Assembly: GCA_946481225.1 (NCBI GenBank)
Contig: CAMLNJ010000021.1
Span: forward strand, 1 to 13,823
From: an uncultured Verrucomicrobiota bacterium
GTDB lineage: Bacteria; Verrucomicrobiota; Verrucomicrobiae; Opitutales; Opitutaceae
Length of the DNA stretch: 13,823 nucleotides
Direction: 5' to 3'
In this document: positions 7,724 to 13,461 of the stretch, in pieces
Layout: each line of letters starts with the position of its first letter
Numbering within the stretch: position 1 is the stretch's first letter
Position numbers and translations under genes: made by a program
Notes under the pieces: generated by a model
The model's database searches: none
Told to the model about the DNA's origin: nothing
Seen by the model: the letters and a program-made list of their open reading frames with translations, nothing else

Positions 7724-7957
7724 ATGTCCAAACTTCGCAAACCCGACGTCCTTGAGATCAACCCCAACGATGGCAGCGCCCGCGGCGCACGCCTTACTAA
7801 ATTCATAAATGTCAAACTCTTCGGCACGATAAACCAAGTCAGCCTGATTGCCTGGCACGCTAATGCCGGATGCTGGGCGGCTTGGTATGATGACACCGAA
7901 CCCAATCCGCCGCATCGCGACGCGCTTGTCGAAGCCGGCGTCACCATCGCCGACTGA
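7724..7957 (+). CDS. Small hypothetical cytosolic protein, 77 residues
   Basis: The product is 77 residues from ATG 7724, 22 bp after the large lipoprotein. It has no signal peptide and no membrane segment. The composition is unlike a random GC-rich frame: KFINVKLF, a central stretch LIAWHANAGCWAAWYDD with three Trp, then NPPHRDALVEAGV. The mixed codons, including AAA, AAT and TAT, also differ from the pure GC3 style of shadow frames. I recognise no family. The position suggests co-transcription with the two lipoproteins. The frame also continues upstream to 7673, but the extra 17 residues are proline-rich filler overlapping the previous gene. Confidence 0.6.
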   Translation: MSKLRKPDVLEINPNDGSARGARLTKFINVKLFGTINQVSLIAWHANAGCWAAWYDDTEPNPPHRDALVEAGVTIAD

Positions 7958-7963
7958 CACACG

Positions 7964-7974
7964 CCCCCCCCCCC
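7964..7974 (+). repeat. C11 homopolymer before the membrane hydrolase start
   Basis: Eleven consecutive C bases lie seven bases after the stop of the 77-residue protein and 11 bases before the GTG at 7986. Such tracts are prone to slippage in vivo and to miscounting in sequencing. The tract is in the gap, so length change would alter spacing in the leader rather than break either frame as annotated. Confidence 0.85.
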
Positions 7975-7985
7975 GCTCGCCCCTA

Positions 7986-9365
7986 GTGAAACAAGCCGTC
8001 GTCCTCATCCACGGCGTGGGCGAGCAGAGCCCCATGGACACGCTCCGCGGCTTCGTCGAAGCCGCCTGGAGCGACGACCCCTCGCTCCGCCGGCCCAAGG
8101 TCCCCTCCACCGTCTGGAGCAAACCCGACACGATATCCGGCGACCTCGAGCTCCGCCGCATCACCACCGCCGAAAACCGCGAGCGCCGGCGCACCGACTT
8201 CTTCGAGTTCTACTGGGCTCACCTCATGCGGCAGACCACCTGGGGCCACGTCCACGCCTGGCTGCGCGTCCTCCTCTTCCGCTCCCCGCGCCGCGTCCCT
8301 CCGCAGCTCCGCGCCCTTTGGTGGCTGGTCGTCAGCCTCCTCGTTTCCGCCGCCCTCGTCGGCCTCGGCCACGCCACCGGCCTCGCACCGATCCAACCAC
8401 GCCTCCTCGCCAGCCTCGGCGCCGCGTGGTTCCTCGCCGGCGGCGCGATTGTCACGCTCTTCCTCCGCGTCGCCGGCGACGCCGCCCGCTACCTCCACGT
8501 CGCCCCCGAAAACATCGAGGTCCGCCGCCACATCCGCCAAGCCGGTCTCTCGCTCCTCCACCGTCTGCACGATTCCGGCGAATACGACCGCGTCATCCTC
8601 GTCGGCCACAGCCTCGGCAGCGTCATCGGCTACGACCTCCTCACTCACTACTGGGCCCGCGTCCACAACCACCCCGGCGGCACCGGCCAAAGCGACTTCG
8701 AGGAAAAGTTCGCCCTCGAAAAACTGGAGAAACTCGCCGCCCTCGCCCGCCTCGATCCCGCCCGCCTCGACGTCGACGAATATCAGCGCGCCCAGTCCGA
8801 CTACCTCGCCCGGCTCCGCCGCCGCGGCCACCCCTGGCTCGTCACCGATTTCATCACCCTCGGCAGCCCCCTCGCCCACGCCGCCTATCTTCTCGCCCGC
8901 GGCGACGACGAGCTGTCGCGCAAGATCGCCGAGCGCGAACTCCCCGCCTGCCCGCCCTCCCTCGAAACCGTCGGCGGCGAACCCCGCTTCAGCTTCCCGA
9001 GCATGGAGCTGCGCGTGCCTCACCACGCCGCCGCCTTCGCCCCCACCCGCTGGACCAACCTCTATTTCCCCTGCCGCCACACCTTCTGGGGCGACGTCAT
9101 CGGCGGCCCCCTCGCCCCCGCCTTCGGCCCCGGCGTGAAAGATGTCCCGGTGGAGACCACCCTCCGCGGCAATTTTTTCGCCCACACCCTCTACTGGGAT
9201 TTCCCCTCGCCGCGCCCCGCCGCCGACACGCCCCCCGCCTGGATCTCCGCCCTCCGCCGCGCCCTCCGCATCGTGCAAGACCAGGGAACACCGGCGGGCA
9301 CCGGCTCGGCATCCGCCAAGCCCTCCGCCACGTCCGCGGTCGCCGCCAGCACGCCCTCCTTCTGA
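7986..9365 (+). CDS. Membrane-anchored alpha/beta hydrolase (lipase-like) with an internal two-helix insert
   Basis: The product is 459 residues from GTG 7986. The frame is open back to 7848, but that stretch passes through the C11 tract and overlaps the 77-residue gene, and the hydrolase fold begins right at this GTG. The start VVLIHGVGEQ (5-14) carries the oxyanion-hole HGVG, and GHSLG (207-211) carries nucleophile S209. TLGSPLAHA (291-299) is a typical later strand of this fold. A late FFAH (H400) is the likely catalytic histidine; the acid is not certain (D370 is a candidate). Between HGVG and GHSLG are two hydrophobic segments (about 110-130 and 139-161), predicting a membrane hairpin within the fold. 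There is no signal peptide. The C-terminal 30 residues are low complexity. The substrate is unknown; acyl-ester cleavage at the inner membrane is an inference. It lies 28 bp after the small gene and may close the lipoprotein operon. Confidence 0.85.
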   Translation: MKQAVVLIHGVGEQSPMDTLRGFVEAAWSDDPSLRRPKVPSTVWSKPDTISGDLELRRITTAENRERRRTDFFEFYWAHLMRQTTWGHVHAWLRVLLFRSPRRVPPQLRALWWLVVSLLVSAALVGLGHATGLAPIQPRLLASLGAAWFLAGGAIVTLFLRVAGDAARYLHVAPENIEVRRHIRQAGLSLLHRLHDSGEYDRVILVGHSLGSVIGYDLLTHYWARVHNHPGGTGQSDFEEKFALEKLEKLAALARLDPARLDVDEYQRAQSDYLARLRRRGHPWLVTDFITLGSPLAHAAYLLARGDDELSRKIAERELPACPPSLETVGGEPRFSFPSMELRVPHHAAAFAPTRWTNLYFPCRHTFWGDVIGGPLAPAFGPGVKDVPVETTLRGNFFAHTLYWDFPSPRPAADTPPAWISALRRALRIVQDQGTPAGTGSASAKPSATSAVAASTPSF

Positions 9366-9436
9366 GCCGTGAAGAGACGTCGTTCCCGATGTCCGCGTCC
9401 CATCCCGCGCCTCAACCTGGCCCCCCGCCTTCTTCA

Positions 9437-9464
9437 TTTGCGCCTTTTGCGCCTTCTTGCGGCC
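9437..9464 (+). repeat. 9-nt period tandem array in the HAD gene leader
   Basis: TTTGCGCCT occurs twice in perfect tandem (9437-9445, 9446-9454), followed after one base by a degenerate third unit CTTGCGGCC (9456-9464). It ends 14 bases before the HAD phosphatase start and occupies the place where a ribosome site would be expected. An 11-mer, GCCTTTTGCGC, is shared with the leader of the TspO gene (12008-12018). Confidence 0.6.
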
Positions 9465-9478
9465 ATCTCCGTCGCCGC

Positions 9479-10243
9479 ATGACCGCCACGCCCGCCTCGT
9501 CCCTCGCCTCCGCCCCCGCGCCCACCGAGCCGCTCGTCCTCGGCTTCGACGCCGACGACACGCTCTGGCACAACGAGACCCTCTTCGCCGCCGCGCACGC
9601 GAAGTTCCACTCCCTCCTCGCCGCCCACCACGACCCCGGCACCGTCGAACGCGCCCTCTACGCCACCGAGCTGCGCAACCTCCCCTTCTACGGTTACGGC
9701 GCCAAGGGATTCACCCTCTCCGCCATCGAGACCGCCATCGAGCTCACCGCCGGCCGCGTATCCTCGGCTGAACTACGCGAACTCATCGCCCTCGGACGCG
9801 ACATCCTCGCCCACCCCGTCGAGCTGCTCGACGCCGTGCCCGACACCCTCGCCGCCCTCGCCGCCGCCGGCCACCGCATGCTCCTCATCACGAAGGGCGA
9901 CCTCCACCACCAGGAGCGCAAGATCCTCGAATCCGGCCTGATCGCGCACTTCCTCGCCACGGAGGTCGTCTCCGAAAAAGACGACGCCACCTACGCCCGC
10001 GTCCTCCGACGCCACGCCGTCGCGCCCGAGCGCTTCCTCATGGTGGGCAACTCGCTGCGTTCCGACATCGCGCCCGTCCTCCGCCTCGGCGGCCTCGCCG
10101 CGCACGTCCCCTACCCGCTCACTTGGGAACATGAGAAACTCGCCGAGCTCCCCGCCGCCCCCGGCCGCTTCTTCACCCTCGCCTCGATCCGCGAACTCCC
10201 CGCCCTCGTCGCGCGGCTGCAAAATCCGCCGGCAAACGAATAA
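9479..10243 (+). CDS. HAD superfamily hydrolase (haloacid-dehalogenase-like phosphatase)
   Basis: The product is 254 residues from ATG 9479. The frame is open far upstream, but that part is a shadow of the membrane hydrolase. All HAD motifs are visible: motif I GFDADDTLW with nucleophile D24 and acid D26; motif II LLITKGD with T138; motif III K167 in SEKDD; and motif IV VGNSLRSD with D196. A helical cap of about 100 residues lies between motifs I and II, as in HAD subfamily I. Family knowledge: these are cytosolic Mg-dependent phosphatases acting on small phosphorylated metabolites or nucleotides. The exact substrate cannot be deduced. The gene stands 113 bp after the membrane hydrolase, so it is probably a separate unit. 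It converges with the VOC gene, leaving 36 bp between stops. Confidence 0.92.
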   Translation: MTATPASSLASAPAPTEPLVLGFDADDTLWHNETLFAAAHAKFHSLLAAHHDPGTVERALYATELRNLPFYGYGAKGFTLSAIETAIELTAGRVSSAELRELIALGRDILAHPVELLDAVPDTLAALAAAGHRMLLITKGDLHHQERKILESGLIAHFLATEVVSEKDDATYARVLRRHAVAPERFLMVGNSLRSDIAPVLRLGGLAAHVPYPLTWEHEKLAELPAAPGRFFTLASIRELPALVARLQNPPANE

Positions 10244-10279
10244 CGCCCTCTCATTGATGGCCGGCGCGCGGCGGCGCAC

Positions 10280-10666
10280 TCACCCCGCCACCAACGGCGT
10301 CGCCCGTTGGCAGATTTGCAGCGCCAGTCCCCACGGATCGCGCAGCATCACCAGCCGCGAACCATCCGGCGGCAGCACCTCCGTCACAAATTTCGCCCCC
10401 GCCGCCTCCAGCCGCGCCCGATCCGCCGCCGCGTCCTTCGACGAAAACGCGAGGTGCACGATCAGCGGATCCATCGACGCGTAGTCCGGCACCTGGTCCG
10501 GCGGATTGAGGTAGATCTCGATGATCGAACCGCGCCCGTCGTGCAGAAAATGCGTCTGCGCCGGCGCCGGGATGTGCCTCGCCACACTCATCCCGAGATG
10601 CGCGCAATACCAGGCGGCGACCGCCACCGGATCGGCGACGTTGAGGGCGAAGTGTTCGAGTTTCAC
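10280..10666 (-). CDS. VOC family protein (glyoxalase/bleomycin resistance/dioxygenase fold)
   Basis: The product is 128 residues from GTG 10666. The frame extends to TTG 10708, but VOC proteins begin with a KLEHFALNV-like strand, which starts right here. Two beta-alpha-beta-beta-beta repeats are visible: 3-55 (H5; then IIEIYL with E50) and 67-120 (IVHLAF with H71; then DPWGLALQ). H5, E50 and H71 fit the usual metal ligands. At the fourth position, where glyoxalase I has Glu, there is Q117, common in non-glyoxalase members. It is cytosolic. The reaction is unknown; candidates include dioxygenase, epimerase and antibiotic-binding roles. It is the only minus-strand gene between 4190 and 13435, is flanked by plus-strand genes on both sides, and is divergent from the HIT gene with 139 bp between starts. 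Confidence 0.88.
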   Translation of the reverse strand: MKLEHFALNVADPVAVAAWYCAHLGMSVARHIPAPAQTHFLHDGRGSIIEIYLNPPDQVPDYASMDPLIVHLAFSSKDAAADRARLEAAGAKFVTEVLPPDGSRLVMLRDPWGLALQICQRATPLVAG

Positions 10667-10761
10667 CCCTCCAGCAAGCCCCGCCCGCCACCCTCGCTCA
10701 ACCTCCAACGCCTGAAACTGATCTCCCCTCGCCGCACGCCACGTGCTCTCCCCGCCCTGTC

Positions 10762-10803
10762 AGCTTCCGGCTCCCTGCTCCTCGCTCCCGACTCCCTTCT
10801 CCC
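10762..10803 (+). repeat. Six-unit heptamer tandem array abutting the HIT start codon
   Basis: Six 7-nt units stand head to tail: AGCTTCC, GGCTCCC, TGCTCCT, CGCTCCC, GACTCCC and TTCTCCC (consensus NGCTCCC). Only two C bases separate the last unit from the ATG at 10806. There is no Shine-Dalgarno sequence. The pattern recalls the short tandemly repeated heptamers (STRR) described in cyanobacteria, but the relationship is only by form. Confidence 0.7.
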
Positions 10804-10805
10804 CC

Positions 10806-11234
10806 ATGTCCCCGCCCCCCGACTGCCTCTACTGCCGCAAAGACGAGCGCCTCGACGCGCTCATGATCGAGGTCACCCCGCTCCAGGTTTCCACGCTCTA
10901 CCTCTTCAAGGAGCAAACCTACCATGGTCGCTGCCTCGTCGCTTACCGCGACCATGTCAACGAGCTCTACGATCTTCCCGACGCCGAACTCACCCTCTTC
11001 ACCCGGGACGTCGCCCGCGCCGCCCGCGCGATGAAGACCGCCTTCAACCCCGCCAAGATCAACTACGGCGCCTACTCCGACAAACTCCCGCACCTCCACG
11101 TCCATCTCGTCCCCAAATATGTCGACGGCCCGTCCTGGGGCACGACCTTCACCATGATGCCGGAGCCGAAGAAACGCCTCCCCGACGCCGACTACGCCGC
11201 GCTCGCCGCCAAGATCCGCGCGGTGCTCGTCTGA
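10806..11234 (+). CDS. HIT family protein (histidine-triad nucleotide hydrolase)
   Basis: The product is 142 residues from ATG 10806. The frame opens upstream at 10743, but that part is the translated heptamer array. The histidine triad HLHVH lies at 96-100, with H98 the expected nucleophile, followed by LVPKY. An N-terminal CLYC (7-10) is a likely half zinc site, as in several bacterial HIT proteins. N86 and Y87 in AKINYG fit the nucleotide-binding strand. Family knowledge: HIT enzymes split nucleotide phosphoramidates or dinucleoside polyphosphates in the cytosol. The C-terminus (about 108-142) includes WGTTF and a charged helix. The length is typical. It is a single gene; the next gene begins 140 bp downstream. 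Confidence 0.92.
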   Translation: MSPPPDCLYCRKDERLDALMIEVTPLQVSTLYLFKEQTYHGRCLVAYRDHVNELYDLPDAELTLFTRDVARAARAMKTAFNPAKINYGAYSDKLPHLHVHLVPKYVDGPSWGTTFTMMPEPKKRLPDADYAALAAKIRAVLV

Positions 11235-11374
11235 CGCTCACCCGAGGCCCGCGGCCAAAATCGCCCTCCACCGCCAGCCGGCGCCTCTCCCCTTTCTTAT
11301 ATCCCTCGTTCCCGAGCTCCAGCGCGGCTCGCGACGTTGCCCGCCGGTCGACGCAGAGTCAGCATACTGGCCAC

Positions 11375-11920
11375 ATGCATGCGCCCGTCTCCCGAACCGC
11401 GCGGCTCTCCCCGCTTCCGATCATCGTCGTCTGCGCCATGCTGGGACCGCTCCCCGTCTCGCTAGGCGCTGCGGCCGAAGCCCCCGCGCCCCCGTCCGCC
11501 ATCTCGGAAAAGCCGGCCGCGACCGACGCCGACCGCGCCGACCTGGAGCAGCTCGCACCGCGATTCCTCGCCGCCATCCGCGACAAAGACGACACCACCC
11601 TGCGCTCGCTCGCCAGCCACCGCATCCCGGGCTGGCCCGACGCCCTGCCCGCCTTCGCAGCCGAGCTTCGCCAGCACTATCGCCAAGACGCCGGCGACGG
11701 CGCCTTCGACCTCCGCGCCACCGACACCTTGGTCGACGGCGATCTCGCCGCCCTGCGTTGCACCGGTTCCAAAGCCCTCGGTGGAAAATGCCTGATCCTT
11801 TTTTTCGTCCGCGAATCCGACGGCTGGCGAAACTATACCCTCCGCACCGCGACCGCCGAAGTCCCGCTGGCCGGACATCTCGACGTCCTGAAAAAGCAAA
11901 TCGCCCGCGCCAAGCCCTGA
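11375..11920 (+). CDS. Exported hypothetical protein, possibly NTF2-like fold
   Basis: The product is 181 residues from ATG 11375. Residues 1-35 read as a signal peptide (Arg-containing start, IIVVCAMLG core, cleavage near LGAAAEA). The mature part starts with a low-complexity Ala/Pro stretch, then a helix ADLEQLAPRFLAAIRDKDD (55-73) and beta strands including DTLVDGDLAALRC and KCLILFFV. The pattern helix-kink-strands with 'GWRNYTLR' resembles small NTF2-like or DUF4878-type domains, but I cannot confirm this. There is no lipobox and no catalytic motif. It stands alone between the HIT and TspO genes. The true start could also be four bases later in another frame, but only the ATG at 11375 gives a long reading frame. 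Confidence 0.7.
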   Translation: MHAPVSRTARLSPLPIIVVCAMLGPLPVSLGAAAEAPAPPSAISEKPAATDADRADLEQLAPRFLAAIRDKDDTTLRSLASHRIPGWPDALPAFAAELRQHYRQDAGDGAFDLRATDTLVDGDLAALRCTGSKALGGKCLILFFVRESDGWRNYTLRTATAEVPLAGHLDVLKKQIARAKP

Positions 11921-12027
11921 CGCGCCGCTCTTGATTCTCCGGCCGTCGTCGCCGGACTCGGCCCACGATTCCTCCGGGGACTCGCTCCCCGCGGCGCGCG
12001 CGCTTTTGCCTTTTGCGCGCTTCTCTC

Positions 12028-12054
12028 CTCCGTGCGCTCCGTGTCCTCCGTGGT
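12028..12054 (+). repeat. Three-unit 9-nt tandem array overlapping the TspO gene start
   Basis: CTCCGTGCG, CTCCGTGTC and CTCCGTGGT follow one another without gaps. Each contains a GTG; those at 12032, 12041 and 12050 are all in frame with the TspO gene. The preceding 27 bases are CTTTTGCC/TTTTGCGC-rich and resemble the leader of the HAD gene. The combination looks like a dispersed intergenic repeat that has become part of a gene start. Confidence 0.65.
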
Positions 12055-12616
12055 TGAACATTCCGCCGCCGCCAGCCGCATCCGCGCCGCCCTCGCGCTG
12101 GCCGGCCTCCTCGTCCTCGTCTACGCCGTCGCCGCCCTAGGCGCCCTCGCCACCTCCCACGGCGTGCGCGACTGGTATCCCGCGCTCGCGAAACCCCGCT
12201 GGACTCCGCCATCCTTGCTCTTCGGCCCCGCCTGGACCCTCCTCTACGCCTTCATGGCGCTCGTCGCCTGGCGCGTCTGGCGCCTGCCTGCCGCCGTCGC
12301 CGACCGCACCCACGTCCTCCGCGCCTGGTGGCTGCAACTCGCGCTCAACGGCGCCTGGTCCTGGGCCTTCTTCCACTTCCGCTCGCCCGCCGCCGGCCTC
12401 GCCGTGATCGGCGCGCTCCTCGTCGCCATTTGCTGGATACAACCTCGCCTCGCGCGCATCGACCGCCCCTCGGCCCTCCTCTGGACGCCCTACGTCCTCT
12501 GGGTCGCCTTCGCCGCCTGCCTCAATCTCGCGATCTGGCACCACAACCGCCCCCTGCCGCCCGGCGCGCAAGAAACAACCGGGCAAACAGACGCCCGCCC
12601 GTCATCCGTCCGCTGA
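12032..12616 (+). CDS. tspO: TspO/MBR family membrane protein
   Basis: The product is 194 residues from GTG 12032; GTGs at 12041 and 12050 are equally possible, shortening it by 3 or 6 residues. Five hydrophobic segments are visible (about 18-40, 62-85, 98-115, 119-137, 147-170). The family signature is nearly complete: WYPALAKPRWTPP (48-60), GPAWTLLY (65-72), LQLALNGAWS (101-110), FF (113-114), PYVLWVAFA (153-161), LNLAIWHHN (164-172). Family knowledge: TspO proteins are tryptophan-rich inner-membrane proteins that bind porphyrins or sterols and take part in stress or redox responses. The protein is longer than the usual 160 residues because of a polar C-terminal tail (173-194) and an N-terminal extension contributed by the tandem array. 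Confidence 0.92.
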   Translation: MRSVSSVVEHSAAASRIRAALALAGLLVLVYAVAALGALATSHGVRDWYPALAKPRWTPPSLLFGPAWTLLYAFMALVAWRVWRLPAAVADRTHVLRAWWLQLALNGAWSWAFFHFRSPAAGLAVIGALLVAICWIQPRLARIDRPSALLWTPYVLWVAFAACLNLAIWHHNRPLPPGAQETTGQTDARPSSVR

Positions 12617-12669
12617 AAAACACGCGACGCCCGCGACCCGGGTATTCGCCTCATGCGACGACTGTTAAG

Positions 12670-12698
12670 TTGCGCATGCCGGTGGCGCTCTTTTAAAG
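12670..12698 (+). promoter_or_regulatory. Possible sigma70-type promoter for the PEP-CTERM gene
   Basis: TTGCGC (12670-12675) and TTAAAG (12693-12698) are spaced by 17 bases, in a locally AT-rich patch within the 147-bp gap. The -35 shares the TTG core and the -10 is a partial match. The distance to the ATG at 12764 is 65 bases. This is judged by eye only. Confidence 0.3.
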
Positions 12699-12763
12699 AA
12701 ATCGTCAACGCCCGCCGCGCCGGCCGCCGTCGACCGACGGGAGAAGCTCCACCCCGCCCAACC

Positions 12764-13435
12764 ATGCGTTCCCTCCAGCACCTCCCCCTCGCGCTTGGCC
12801 TCGTCGCCTCGCTTTCCCCCGCCCTCTCCGCCGCCACGCTCGACGTCGTCGGCACCGTGCATTGCACCGATCTCACCGGCCCCTCCTGGGTCGGGCCCAC
12901 CGCGATGTGGAGCAGCATCGCCAGCGGCACCTTCTCCGGCACGGCCCAGGCCGGCTTCACGACCTTCGCCGATCCCGCGCTCCTCACCTTCAGCTACGGA
13001 GACCTCGAGCTGGACCTGACCCTCTCGCAAAGCCCCGGCGCCGACACCGTCGGCTTCGAATATTACACCGAGCTCGATTCCAACGTGCAGCCCTTCGAGG
13101 TCCGCTACGACGGCGTGCTCTGGGCCACCGGCACCACCGACTTCCTGCGCACCGAGGTGGACAACTCGGACGACTACACCGCCATCGGCACGGGGCGCGC
13201 CTCCCTCACCGGCGCCACCGTCGACGGCGCCGCCTTCTTCGCCGAAATCCTCGCCTTCACCGGCGGCACCGGACACCTCGATTTCGACATCAGCGATTTC
13301 AGCGCGGTGGACAACGCCGGCAACTTCGCCTCCACCGGCGTCATGACGGCCATCCCCGAGCCCTCCGCCGCCGCCCTGCTCGCCGGCCTCGGCGCCCTCG
13401 CGCTCGGCGCCGCCGGCCGCCGCCGCCGCTCCTAA
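12764..13435 (+). CDS. PEP-CTERM sorting domain protein
   Basis: The product is 223 residues from ATG 12764. Translation could start at 12653, but the upstream residues are Arg-rich and would hide the signal peptide. Residues 1-23 are a signal peptide (LPLALGLVASLSPALSAA). The mature domain (25-195) is beta-rich with many Gly, Thr and Asp residues and only one Cys (C34), typical of exported PEP-CTERM proteins. The C-terminus is the sorting signal: IPEP (197-200), a hydrophobic Ala/Leu/Gly helix (201-218) and a final Arg cluster RRRR (219-222). Family knowledge: exosortase cleaves at this signal and couples the protein to an envelope or extracellular-polysaccharide route. The precise role is unknown. 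An exosortase gene lies 26 bp away, convergent. Confidence 0.88.
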   Translation: MRSLQHLPLALGLVASLSPALSAATLDVVGTVHCTDLTGPSWVGPTAMWSSIASGTFSGTAQAGFTTFADPALLTFSYGDLELDLTLSQSPGADTVGFEYYTELDSNVQPFEVRYDGVLWATGTTDFLRTEVDNSDDYTAIGTGRASLTGATVDGAAFFAEILAFTGGTGHLDFDISDFSAVDNAGNFASTGVMTAIPEPSAAALLAGLGALALGAAGRRRRS

Positions 13436-13461
13436 AACCTTCCAGCCCCGGCTCCGCGCGG

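Noticed and set aside
7848..7985. N-terminal extension of the membrane hydrolase through the C11 tract
   Set aside because: Proline-rich filler overlapping the 77-residue gene. The hydrolase fold starts right at GTG 7986.
7983..9437. 484-codon frame antisense to the membrane hydrolase
   Set aside because: Glu/Gly/Val-rich shadow, no motifs.
8318..9478. Long N-terminal extension of the HAD phosphatase
   Set aside because: Arg/Pro filler in an alternative frame of the hydrolase gene. HAD motif I lies about 24 residues after ATG 9479.
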